The position numbers and the translations under genes were made by a program. Below the pieces are notes generated by a model that was given only the letters and a program-made list of their open reading frames with translations, made no database searches and had not been told where the DNA came from. A stretch of DNA of 64,000 bases from assembly GCF_900109365.1 (NCBI RefSeq), contig NZ_FNZR01000006.1, positions 62,001 to 126,000 on the forward strand, written 5' to 3'. Source of the stretch: Parapedobacter koreensis (GTDB taxonomy: Bacteria; Bacteroidota; Bacteroidia; Sphingobacteriales; Sphingobacteriaceae). Of this stretch, positions 17,366 to 25,913 are shown piece by piece. The first letter of the stretch is position 1. The number at the start of each line of letters is the position of its first letter.

Positions 17366-20038
17366 ATGAAGTGCCTGACTTTTTTGCTGTTGCTGTGCAC
17401 GTGGGGTGCAATGGCCCAGCAGCGTACCATCCAAGGTACCCTGAAAACCAAAGGTGGCAAAGCGGTGCCGCATGCCAGCGTAACCATCCGCAATGTGCAA
17501 GGGCGTATCGTGGCTTTTAAAGCAAGCGATGCTTCGGGCAACTTTGTCCTTGCATTGCCTGCCACCACCGGGGCGGGTAGCTTGCACCTGTTCATCAACC
17601 ACTTGGGCTACGCCAGGGTAGATTTACCGCTGACAACCGGCCGCATGCGCTATGACATCGTCATGGAGGAAAAGGCCATCGACCTCGCTGAAGTGGCGGT
17701 AAAAAGCCGCCCGCGCATTGACGTCCGCAATGATACACTGAGTTACGACGTGGGCTCCTTTGCCAAGGCTGAAGACCGCAGCATCGGCGATGTGTTGCGC
17801 CGCATGCCGGGCATGGAGGTGAGCGAAAGCGGGCAAATCAAATACAACGGGCAGCAAATCTCCAGCTTCTATATCGATGGTGATGACCTGCTCAATGACA
17901 AATACGCCATCGGTACAAAAACCATTCCCCATGCCATGGTGCAGAAACTGGAAGTACTCCAAAACCACCAACCCCTGAAGGTACTTAAAAACAAGACGCT
18001 CAGCGATCGGGTGGCCATCAACCTGGTCATCAAGGACGAAGCCCGCCTGAAACTCACCGGACAGGTGAAGGCAGGCGCGGGCCTGCCCCAGCAGTACGAT
18101 GGTGAAGTGAATACTATCCTTTTCAACAAGAAATATAAGATGCTCAACGTGGCCAAGGGCAATAACGTAGGTGATGATCTGGCGGCAGATTTCGCGGCCT
18201 TCAACTTTGCGGATATGCTCGGCGGAGCAGGCAACTCCCGTCCTACGTCGTTGCTCTCAGCGGGCACGGTGGGCAGCCCGGGGCTTCCCAAGCAACGGTA
18301 TTATTTCAACAATTCCGGGTCGCTCAACGCCAATACGCTCGTGAACCTGAAAAACGGCCTCCAACTCAAAGCTAATATCAACGGCCTGCTGGACAGGAAT
18401 GATATGGCCTATCATAGCCGGACGGAACTTTATCTTGCTGGTGATACCATTCGTTATACGGAGCAGCAAGCCATCGACCGGGATCCGTTTCTGACAGAAA
18501 TAAACCTCTCGGCGATGACCAATAAGGAGGATTATTACTTCAACAATATGCTGAAAATAGGTTATTCAGGCGAGACAGGTATGTCAGCCCTGTTGAGCAA
18601 CGACATGGATATGAGCCAGCAGCTTCGTAGCCGTATCCGTGATTTTTCAAATACCTTGGAATACACTCCTGCATTAAAAAATGGCAACGTCATCAACCTC
18701 TATTGGTACGTCAATCACTATAATCAACCGCAGACCCTCCACATCACCCCGGGTATCAATGAGGAAGTGCTAAACGGTGGCGTGCCGTTTGCCAGCGTCA
18801 GCCAGTCCGGGGAGACACCCACGTGGTTTAACCGTGCTTCCATCGCCTATACACGCACGAGTGGCATCATCCGCCAGCGTTACCGCTTTGGACTGTTGAA
18901 TGAATGGCAAATGCTGCGTTCCGCCCTAAGGCTTACCCAAGCTGACGGCCTTGAAACGGCCTATGGAGGCAGTGCCGACAACAACCTGCACTGGAGCCGT
19001 CACCAAGCTTTCATAGACGGTACTTATGAGTACAAGCGGGGAGCCTGGGAGGCGGCGCTCTTGCTACCGATCGCCGCACAGCTTATTAGCTATCGCGACA
19101 CCATGTTTGCAATGGACGAATCGAAGCACAGGTTATTGTTCAACCCGTCGCTGCGGATGAAGCGTATGATGAATAGGGAAGATTACCTCTCGCTTAATTA
19201 CAGCTACGCTAACCAGATGGGCAATATCAATGGCGTTTTCCGTGGGGCTGTACTGGCCAATTACCGGAGTATCCAGGCCAATGACGCGGCGTTGCAGGAA
19301 CGCGATAGCCACACGGTGGCGTTGCGCTATAATTTCCAACGGGCCATCAGTATGCTTTTTATGAATATGGGAGCCACCTATGCGAAATCGACAGCCAATA
19401 CCATCGCTTCCAGCGTCATGACCGACAACATTGCCCGTACCGTACTCCTGCCTTTTGACAATGATGTGAGTAGTTTCAGCATCAACGGCGGTGTCAGCAA
19501 ATTCATCTTTGCCCTCGGTGCCACGGCCAGCCTCAAGGCTTCGTGGGGTACCAGCCGATTCAATCAATTGCTCAACGGTGAAACCCTGCCCTTCCATAAC
19601 CGCTCTTTTACGCTGAATCCCGGCTTGGAAGCCCGGCTCTTCGGCAAAGTGAGCATCACCTATAATGGCACGGGTACATGGACAACCAGCCGACTCGTGC
19701 AGCAGGAAGCCACGGCTCAAGTAGATGGCCGCCAGATCCGCCAGCTAGACCAATCCGTTGGCCTGACGTATTCGCCTTTTAAAAATACATTTATACGGCT
19801 CAATGGGCGGCATCAATATGCTTCCCAGCAGCAGCTTACAGCTATTCGTTATTTCTTTGCCGATGCCAATACCCGCTACCGATTGGACAAATGGCGGACG
19901 GATGTGGAACTTGATCTCACTAACCTCGCGGATGTGACGGCTTATGAGACCTACTCGGTATCGTCCAATCAGCTGGGATACAGCTATTACCAACTGCGTG
20001 GACGTATGGCAGTATTGAAATGTACATTCAGTCTATAA
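17366..20038 (+). CDS. Large outer-membrane beta-barrel protein with N-terminal CarboxypepD_reg-like domain
   Basis: An 890-residue protein with a signal peptide (FLLLLCTWGAMAQQ), a CarboxypepD_reg-like beta-sandwich (about 20-105, starting IQGTLKTKGGKAVPHASV), a plug-like segment (about 110-230, with DVLRRMPGMEVSESGQIKYNGQ) and a long barrel of alternating strands. It resembles TonB-dependent transporters in layout but I see no TonB box, and the family is annotated only as outer-membrane beta-barrel. It is co-oriented 14 bp after the GLPGLI gene, the usual pairing. The partial gene at the end of the window belongs to the same family. Confidence 0.88.
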   Translation: MKCLTFLLLLCTWGAMAQQRTIQGTLKTKGGKAVPHASVTIRNVQGRIVAFKASDASGNFVLALPATTGAGSLHLFINHLGYARVDLPLTTGRMRYDIVMEEKAIDLAEVAVKSRPRIDVRNDTLSYDVGSFAKAEDRSIGDVLRRMPGMEVSESGQIKYNGQQISSFYIDGDDLLNDKYAIGTKTIPHAMVQKLEVLQNHQPLKVLKNKTLSDRVAINLVIKDEARLKLTGQVKAGAGLPQQYDGEVNTILFNKKYKMLNVAKGNNVGDDLAADFAAFNFADMLGGAGNSRPTSLLSAGTVGSPGLPKQRYYFNNSGSLNANTLVNLKNGLQLKANINGLLDRNDMAYHSRTELYLAGDTIRYTEQQAIDRDPFLTEINLSAMTNKEDYYFNNMLKIGYSGETGMSALLSNDMDMSQQLRSRIRDFSNTLEYTPALKNGNVINLYWYVNHYNQPQTLHITPGINEEVLNGGVPFASVSQSGETPTWFNRASIAYTRTSGIIRQRYRFGLLNEWQMLRSALRLTQADGLETAYGGSADNNLHWSRHQAFIDGTYEYKRGAWEAALLLPIAAQLISYRDTMFAMDESKHRLLFNPSLRMKRMMNREDYLSLNYSYANQMGNINGVFRGAVLANYRSIQANDAALQERDSHTVALRYNFQRAISMLFMNMGATYAKSTANTIASSVMTDNIARTVLLPFDNDVSSFSINGGVSKFIFALGATASLKASWGTSRFNQLLNGETLPFHNRSFTLNPGLEARLFGKVSITYNGTGTWTTSRLVQQEATAQVDGRQIRQLDQSVGLTYSPFKNTFIRLNGRHQYASQQQLTAIRYFFADANTRYRLDKWRTDVELDLTNLADVTAYETYSVSSNQLGYSYYQLRGRMAVLKCTFSL

Positions 20039-20078
20039 TGTACAATGTTTAAAATTATACCGAACGGTTTGATTTTGT

Positions 20079-20086
20079 TACCTTTG
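20079..20086 (+). promoter_or_regulatory. TAnnTTTG box before fabF
   Basis: TACCTTTG matches the -7 consensus exactly and lies 17 bp before the ATG of fabF. A -33 partner at normal spacing is not obvious. Confidence 0.4.
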
Positions 20087-20103
20087 CCGCAAACTACAAT
20101 GCT

Positions 20104-21342
20104 ATGACAAGAGTGGTCATCACCGGAATGGGGGCCGTTACCCCCCTTGGCAACGACGTAAACACGTTTTGGCAAAACATCCTCCGTGGTACAAGCGGCG
20201 CCGGACCGATTACACGCTTTAACGCCGAACGCTTTCGCACACGGATAGCGTGTGAGGTGAAGGATTTTTCGCCGGAAAACTATTTGAACCGGAATGAAAT
20301 CAAACGAAGTGACTTATTCACGCAATATGCGCTTTATGCTGCGTCACAAGCGATGGAAGATTCCGGCTTGGATCTAAGCACTATAGACCCATTTGACATT
20401 GGTGTCATTTGGGGGGTGGGACAGGGTGGTATGGAAACCTTCGAAGAAGAAGTGACCAATTATGTGACGGGTGAATACAATCCGCGCTTCAGCCCGTTTT
20501 TCGTGCCTCGGCTTATCGTCAACTTGGCTTCGGGCATGATATCGATGAAATTCGGTTTACAAGGTATCAATTATACGGCGGTGTCAGCCTGCGCAACTTC
20601 CAATACAGCGCTTATGGATGCATTCAATTATATCCGTATGGGCAAGGCGAAAGTATTCGTTTCCGGTGGTTCGGAAGCACCCATCACGCCAGCTTCCATC
20701 GGTGGGTTTTCGGCGATGAAGGCGATGTCTGTCCGCAATGATGACCCCTCGCATGCCAGCAGGCCATACGATAAAGATCGGGATGGCTTCGTGATGGGCG
20801 AAGGTGCCGGAGCGCTGATCTTGGAAGAATACGAACACGCCAGAAAACGGGGCGCACATATTTATGCGGAGCTCGTGGGCGCAGCGATGACGGCTGATGC
20901 CTACCACATGACCGCTCCGCATCCGGAGGGTATCGGCGCATCAAAGGCCATGCAATTGGCGCTGAAAGAAGCAAAAATAGCGGCTGGTGAGGTGGATTAC
21001 CTCAATCCGCATGCGACCTCTACGCCGATCGGCGACATCAGCGAGTTGAAAGCCGTGGCTGCTGCCCTGCACGATACTGAAAACCTGAGCATCAGCGCCA
21101 CAAAGTCCATGACCGGGCACCTGTTGGGGGCGGCTGGCGCCGTCGAAGCCATTATTGCGATAAAAGCGATTAATGACCAAGTGGTTCCGCCTACCATCAA
21201 CGTCGCCAACCTGGATGATGCCATTCCGCAAGGCATCCATATCGTCACCCAAGAGGCCCTACCCCGGAAGGTCACCGTAGCCATGAGCAACGCTTTTGGG
21301 TTTGGCGGGCATAATGCCTGCGTGATCTTTAAGAAAGCCTGA
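20104..21342 (+). CDS. fabF: 3-oxoacyl-ACP synthase II (KAS II)
   Basis: Beta-ketoacyl-ACP synthase II, which condenses malonyl-ACP with growing acyl-ACP in fatty acid elongation. The 412-residue protein has the complete Cys-His-His triad: Cys163 (VSACATSN), His303 (NPHATSTP) and His339 (MTGHLLGA), plus the C-terminal FGFGGHNA. Length and start (RVVITGMGAVTPLG from residue 3) are standard. It stands alone, without acpP beside it, so it may be a second copy rather than the main fabF of the acpP-fabF operon; the window cannot settle that. Confidence 0.93.
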   Translation: MTRVVITGMGAVTPLGNDVNTFWQNILRGTSGAGPITRFNAERFRTRIACEVKDFSPENYLNRNEIKRSDLFTQYALYAASQAMEDSGLDLSTIDPFDIGVIWGVGQGGMETFEEEVTNYVTGEYNPRFSPFFVPRLIVNLASGMISMKFGLQGINYTAVSACATSNTALMDAFNYIRMGKAKVFVSGGSEAPITPASIGGFSAMKAMSVRNDDPSHASRPYDKDRDGFVMGEGAGALILEEYEHARKRGAHIYAELVGAAMTADAYHMTAPHPEGIGASKAMQLALKEAKIAAGEVDYLNPHATSTPIGDISELKAVAAALHDTENLSISATKSMTGHLLGAAGAVEAIIAIKAINDQVVPPTINVANLDDAIPQGIHIVTQEALPRKVTVAMSNAFGFGGHNACVIFKKA

Positions 21343-21429
21343 TTACGTACAGTTCTTATCCATTAATATTAATATTACGCGCGCGGATATCCTGAACGGC
21401 GACGGTAACCATCGCGATAAATCCACGGG

Positions 21430-21793
21430 CATTGCGCATTCCGAACGTATTCACGCCCGATGGAGATGAGCTCACCATCGTCAACCGCTGGGGCAACGAA
21501 GTATACCGCAATATCAACTACCGGAATGACCGGCGGGCGGCGATCTCAATGAGGGCAGGTATTATTATGAAGTGGTGACCCGCAAAGGGAATGAACAGCG
21601 GCAGTACCGGGGGTAGGTGTTGATTAAACGGTTGCAGCTGAATGCGGAGGATGCGCACCGCCTGAGCTTTGAGATTGGAGCCGGCGTCACACAATACAGT
21701 TTGGACGGCACACTTTTGCCACCCAATAGAATCAGCCGCTTTGTCCCGGATGGACGGAAACAACAGTGTATATTGAGTCCAAAGTTTTTTTAG
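21430..21793 (+). pseudogene. Decayed type IX cargo C-terminus (CHU_C) running into a PorP/SprF-like remnant
   Basis: Frame by frame, the DNA spells the gliding-motility C-terminal sorting domain: [10 protein letters not shown] then [18 protein letters not shown] (21438-21521), a frame change at about 21531-21541, then [25 protein letters not shown], a TAG at 21614 where Trp is expected, and VLIKR (21617-21631), the normal end of such proteins. About twenty residues between DGD and ELTI are missing. The frame then continues without the usual stop into LSFEIGAGVTQYSLDGTLL (from about 21665), which looks like part of a PorP/SprF protein, ending at TAG 21791. No start codon or intact frame exists. 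The CHU_C call is firm, the PorP call tentative. Confidence 0.75.
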
Positions 21794-22030
21794 TATTGAT
21801 TTTTGGCTGTCATTTAGTTTTGTTTTTGGTGTTTTATTGTATTTGTTGTTGTTTTTGGTGGTTTTTTCGATTATATAATTAGGTCGTATCAGTTAAGTTA
21901 CCAAAAAATTAGCACGATACCCATTGTTTTGTATGTAATTAATCCCTAATATTGCATTAGCTATTCAATTTTGGGAAACCTTATTAAGTTTTGGCGGTAT
22001 TTTTTTTGTGGAAGATAATATTTTCAAGCC
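21794..22030. other. AT-rich intergenic stretch with a C-free T/G tract
   Basis: No gene is visible between the decayed remnant and the aminotransferase. Bases 21812-21867 contain no C at all and few A, giving a strongly T/G-skewed strand. The promoter for the aminotransferase should lie here; no exact TAnnTTTG box was found. Confidence 0.4.
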
Positions 22031-23206
22031 ATGACCAAAACAATGACAAACAGAAGAACCTGGATTAAATCCAGCCTATTGGCTGCTGGCGGGTTAGCGC
22101 TGGCACCCTCCCTTTCACTGGGAAAAAACAACGCGGCTACGGCCCCTGCGTCACCGCAGGGCTTGCTGAGAGACATTACCTTACCCTGGGATGAGACGGC
22201 ACCGGCGATGCAGGCCCGCCTTTCTGCCAACGAAAACCCGTATGGGCCATCGGAGTTGGTACGCAAAGCAGTGGCTGACGCGGTGGGGTTCGGCAACCGG
22301 TATGGGCACGAAGATGCGGCTCGCTTGATCGACATGATCGCGGAAAAAGAGGGTGTTACGCGTGACTATATCATGTTGGGGCCGGGATCAACGGACTTGC
22401 TGGAGAAAACCGCAATATCGCTTTTCCTTAAAGGCGGCAACATCGTCTCTGCGGATCCTTCTTACATGTCGATGATGAATACTACCCGTGCTATCGGTGG
22501 TACATGGAAACCAGTGCCGCTCACAGCCGATTATGCGCATGACGTAGATGCCATGGCGGCGGCAGTGGATAGCCAGACCCGGCTGATTTATGTATGCAAC
22601 CCCAACAACCCATTAGGTTCGATCACGCCAGCGGCGGCACTAAAACAGTTTTGCTCAACCGTTTCGACAAAAGTACCTGTGTTCATCGATGAAGCTTACC
22701 TGGAGTTTTTACCCAATCCGCAGGAGAACACCATGGTGGGATTGGTGAAGCAAGGTAAGGACATCATTGTAGCACGTACATTTTCGAAAATACACTCCAT
22801 GGCAGGATTGCGTATCGGCTATATCGTTGCTCAGCCTGAGCGGATCAAAGCCCTGGGCTCGATTGTGCGGGGTACGATGGGCTTGTGTGTCACGTCATTG
22901 AGCGGCGCTATCGCCAGCATGCAAGATAAGGCCTTTCAGGAAAACAGCCGCAAGCTCAATATGGAGTGTCGGGAATACTTGTGCGGCGAACTGAAAAACT
23001 TGGGATATGCTTATATCCCTTCGCTTACCAACTTTGTCATTTTCCCCATCAAGAGCGATGTGCAAGCATTTCAGGGTACACTACGCGAAGGCGGGGTAAG
23101 CATACGTATGTTTGACATTGGCGAGAAACCATGGTGCCGGGTGAGTATGGGTACGATGCCTGAAATGGAATTGTTTACCAGTGTATTGAAAAAGGCCACC
23201 GTATAA
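22031..23206 (+). CDS. Tat-signal-bearing histidinol-phosphate aminotransferase-like PLP enzyme
   Basis: A class I/II fold PLP aminotransferase of 391 residues, closest in look to HisC. Visible features are SANENPYGPS, the substrate/PLP region LGPGSTDLLEKTA, YVCNPNNPLGS, the PLP aspartate in FIDEAYLEF and the Schiff-base Lys in RTFSKIHSMAGLRIGY. Unusually, the first 37 residues form a twin-arginine type signal (NRRTWIKSS then a hydrophobic LLAAGGLALAPSLSLG), suggesting export of a folded, cofactor-loaded enzyme. No histidine genes lie nearby, so a role in histidine synthesis is unlikely. Either Met1 or Met5 may be the start. Confidence 0.88.
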   Translation: MTKTMTNRRTWIKSSLLAAGGLALAPSLSLGKNNAATAPASPQGLLRDITLPWDETAPAMQARLSANENPYGPSELVRKAVADAVGFGNRYGHEDAARLIDMIAEKEGVTRDYIMLGPGSTDLLEKTAISLFLKGGNIVSADPSYMSMMNTTRAIGGTWKPVPLTADYAHDVDAMAAAVDSQTRLIYVCNPNNPLGSITPAAALKQFCSTVSTKVPVFIDEAYLEFLPNPQENTMVGLVKQGKDIIVARTFSKIHSMAGLRIGYIVAQPERIKALGSIVRGTMGLCVTSLSGAIASMQDKAFQENSRKLNMECREYLCGELKNLGYAYIPSLTNFVIFPIKSDVQAFQGTLREGGVSIRMFDIGEKPWCRVSMGTMPEMELFTSVLKKATV

Positions 23207-23351
23207 CTGTGCACATTTCTACGGTAAATCCGGATTACATCGTGTGTTCGGAATCATATTGCATTTATGCGGCTTGTATGGCGGCCCCGTTGGCAACAGG
23301 GTTAAACGTCATGCAAGCTGCATCCAAGCTATCAAGACAGACTATCTACGA

Positions 23352-24503
23352 ATGAATCCGGCTATAGCTAAAACCATATCGCTTTTATTGCTTATCGTGG
23401 TGGGTCTTTCACTACGCAAAGCCCTCCATAAAACCGAACATCATCAGGCACTCAAAATACTTATCTTGAATATCGCATTGCCAGCCATTATTTTTGTGGC
23501 GCTGATGAATACGCAGATGAGCGCCAGCCTCATTTGGTTGCCTTTATTGGCTATTGTCTTTAATTTCGCCCTTCTGGGCATCACTTGGATGGTCTTGCCG
23601 AGGCTGTACGGCATCCGCAGTGATGGCGCCGATATGCGTACCCTTTCATTGCTTATTCCTTCATTAGCACCGGGAATGTCATGTTTTCCCTTCCTGCTTG
23701 AATACGTGGGCAAAGAGGCGGTAGCGTTGGGGAGCATTGCCGATCTGGGTAATAAGGTGTATGTGCTTATCTTTTGTTACCTCTTGGCCATGCACTGGTA
23801 TTTCAAGCAGGCGACCACGCCGAAAGTGCGCGGGCGCCAACGTCTGAAAGCGCTGTTGGTGACCCTGATGCGGGAGCCGGTAAACCTGGCCATTTTTGTG
23901 GCACTCCTTTTATTAGGCGTTGGCTGGCATTTTCAGGATCTCCCGGCATTCATGGGCGATCCCATCACGATGCTGAGTGCGTTGATGACCCCCATCATCC
24001 TGCTGTTTATCGGTATTACGGTTAAGTTTAAATGGGCGCAGTTCCGGGTGATTGTCAGCTTGCTCTTGTTTCGGGCGGGTATTACTTTCCTGTTGAGCGG
24101 GCTGTGTTTGCTATGGGCACCTAATCTATCGGCCACCATGGCGGTGGTAGCGATTGTATTTCCGCAAAGCGCGGTAAGCTTTTGGCCGTTGGCGCATATT
24201 TCCACCATATCGGCCATGGAGCAGCAGCAGGGGACAGCCATTTCGTCACCGACATTCAATCCGCAATTGGCGTTGAATGTACTGGCGCTGTCGCTCCCTT
24301 TTTCAGCAACCATCGTGTTGGCCGTGTTTAGTACGGACGGGTTCTTTATGAAAGTTCCCAATTTATTTGCTACAGGGGGATTGTTGCTGGCCATGGCTAT
24401 CGTACCGGTGCTGTTGCACCGCATGCGTATGGCGAAATGGCGTCCCGAGGCACAGCACGAAGAGGCCTTGGATGCGCACCAGAAAGAACGCGTCGTACTT
24501 TAG
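23352..24503 (+). CDS. AEC family transporter (auxin efflux carrier type)
   Basis: A 383-residue inner-membrane protein with about ten hydrophobic segments in two halves, matching the AEC (PF03547) family of carboxylate or auxin-like effluxers. The start at 23352 gives the normal beginning AIAKTISLLLLIVVGLSLRK; the frame is open back to 23244 but the extra residues are not membrane-like. Mid-protein features include NIALPAIIF near the start and the FPQSAVSFWPL segment in the second half. The substrate is unknown. The end overlaps the convergent rmuC gene by 4 bp. Confidence 0.85.
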   Translation: MNPAIAKTISLLLLIVVGLSLRKALHKTEHHQALKILILNIALPAIIFVALMNTQMSASLIWLPLLAIVFNFALLGITWMVLPRLYGIRSDGADMRTLSLLIPSLAPGMSCFPFLLEYVGKEAVALGSIADLGNKVYVLIFCYLLAMHWYFKQATTPKVRGRQRLKALLVTLMREPVNLAIFVALLLLGVGWHFQDLPAFMGDPITMLSALMTPIILLFIGITVKFKWAQFRVIVSLLLFRAGITFLLSGLCLLWAPNLSATMAVVAIVFPQSAVSFWPLAHISTISAMEQQQGTAISSPTFNPQLALNVLALSLPFSATIVLAVFSTDGFFMKVPNLFATGGLLLAMAIVPVLLHRMRMAKWRPEAQHEEALDAHQKERVVL

Positions 24504-25864
24504 TCGCCTTCGTCCAGCAAATTATTGTCAATCTGTTTGCTGGCCTTCGCGCCCAGTTTCTTGAGGTTTTCTATCTTCTTGATGACGTTGCCGGGGCCTG
24601 TGCCGAGCTTCTTGGTCGCTTCATCATGCGCGCGCACAGCACGGTTTAGTTGTTCGCCTATCCGATCCATGTCTTGCAGGAAGCCCACAAATTTGTCATA
24701 GAGCGCTCCGGCCTCCTTTGCAATTTCCAGCACATTGCGCGTCTGCCGTTCCTGTTTCCACATGCTGGCAATGGTGCGTAGCGTGGCCAGCAAAGTGGAT
24801 GGACTTACGATGACTACCTTGCGGTCCCAAGCGTCGCTAAACAGGTCGGCCTTGTAAGTGATGGACATGCTAAAGGCCGATTCGATGGGCATAAACAAGA
24901 GGACAAAATCCGGAGAGTTGATATGGTAGAGATCGTGGTAATTTTTTGCCGAAAGCCCTTTTACATGGTTTTCAACAGATTGGATGTGCTGCTTGGCGAA
25001 GATATCGCGTTCTTCATCCGTCATCGCATTGACCCAACGCTCATAAGCCAGCAGCGATACCTTGGAATCCACAACCAGGTGTTTCTCGTCAGGCAGATCG
25101 ATGATGGCATCGGGTTGGAGGCGGCGGCCTTCTTCATCGGTGATAGAGGCCTGTAGCCGGTATTCGCTATCTTTCACCAGTCCTGAGCGTTCCAGCACCC
25201 GCTCAAGGATGACCTCTCCCCAGTTGCCCTGCTTTTTGCTATCGCCCCGAAGCGCCCGGGTGAGGCTATTGGCTTCGTCCTTGATGCGCAGGCTTTGTTC
25301 CATCAGCTGTTCTACCACACCCTTGAGGGTATTCCGTTCGGCAGCCTCGGTTTGATATGTTTTTTCGACTTTTTCTTCGAATGTCTTGATTTTTTCTTTG
25401 AGTGGATTGAGGATCTGATCGAGGTTTTTACTGTTTGTTTCGGTAAATTTCTGGGTTTTCTCCTCTAAAATCCGATTAGCAATGACCTGGAATTCCGTGT
25501 TGAACTGTTGCTTGATGGTTTCGATTTCCGCTTTCTGCTCCTGTAATTTTTCCTGCTGGGATTTGTAATAAGCACGCGCGCTTTCCAGCGATCGCTCCGC
25601 TTGGGCCAGTCGCTCGCGTTCCTGTTGCAGTTCGCCAATCAAACGTTGCTGCTCCTCACGGAGCATGGTTGTGATGTGTTCTTTTTCGGAGATCAGGTTT
25701 TGCACCTGCTGTTCCGCACGGGCCAGTTGGAGGGCCAATGCTTCTTTTTCTTTTCGCAGCAGCTCCTGCTCTGGGCTATGGGTGGGGTGTTGCGGTCTTT
25801 TGATAAACAGCAAAACAGCAATAGCCAATATAACGACGGCAATAACAACGAGGTACAATTCCAT
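24500..25864 (-). CDS. rmuC: DNA recombination protein RmuC
   Basis: RmuC-family protein (454 aa), linked genetically to limiting recombination at inverted repeats; biochemical activity is unproven. One N-terminal membrane helix (ELYLVVIAVVILAIAVLLF) is followed by a long coiled coil (about 35-170) and the RmuC domain (about 180-420) with GNWGEVILERVLERSGL, PDAIIDLPDEKHLVVDSKVSL and the LLATLRTIASMWKQE segment. The start at 25864 is preferred over the Met six codons earlier because it leaves the helix at the very N-terminus. It shares a 4-bp overlap with the convergent AEC gene. Confidence 0.93.
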   Translation of the reverse strand: MELYLVVIAVVILAIAVLLFIKRPQHPTHSPEQELLRKEKEALALQLARAEQQVQNLISEKEHITTMLREEQQRLIGELQQERERLAQAERSLESARAYYKSQQEKLQEQKAEIETIKQQFNTEFQVIANRILEEKTQKFTETNSKNLDQILNPLKEKIKTFEEKVEKTYQTEAAERNTLKGVVEQLMEQSLRIKDEANSLTRALRGDSKKQGNWGEVILERVLERSGLVKDSEYRLQASITDEEGRRLQPDAIIDLPDEKHLVVDSKVSLLAYERWVNAMTDEERDIFAKQHIQSVENHVKGLSAKNYHDLYHINSPDFVLLFMPIESAFSMSITYKADLFSDAWDRKVVIVSPSTLLATLRTIASMWKQERQTRNVLEIAKEAGALYDKFVGFLQDMDRIGEQLNRAVRAHDEATKKLGTGPGNVIKKIENLKKLGAKASKQIDNNLLDEGD

Positions 25865-25913
25865 GATGTGCAAAGATAACAAAAACCGATCACTGTCGCC
25901 GTTGCGGTCCTCT

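Noticed and set aside
19133-19720. 195-codon antisense frame inside the barrel gene
   Set aside because: Shadow frame; composition does not resemble a real protein.
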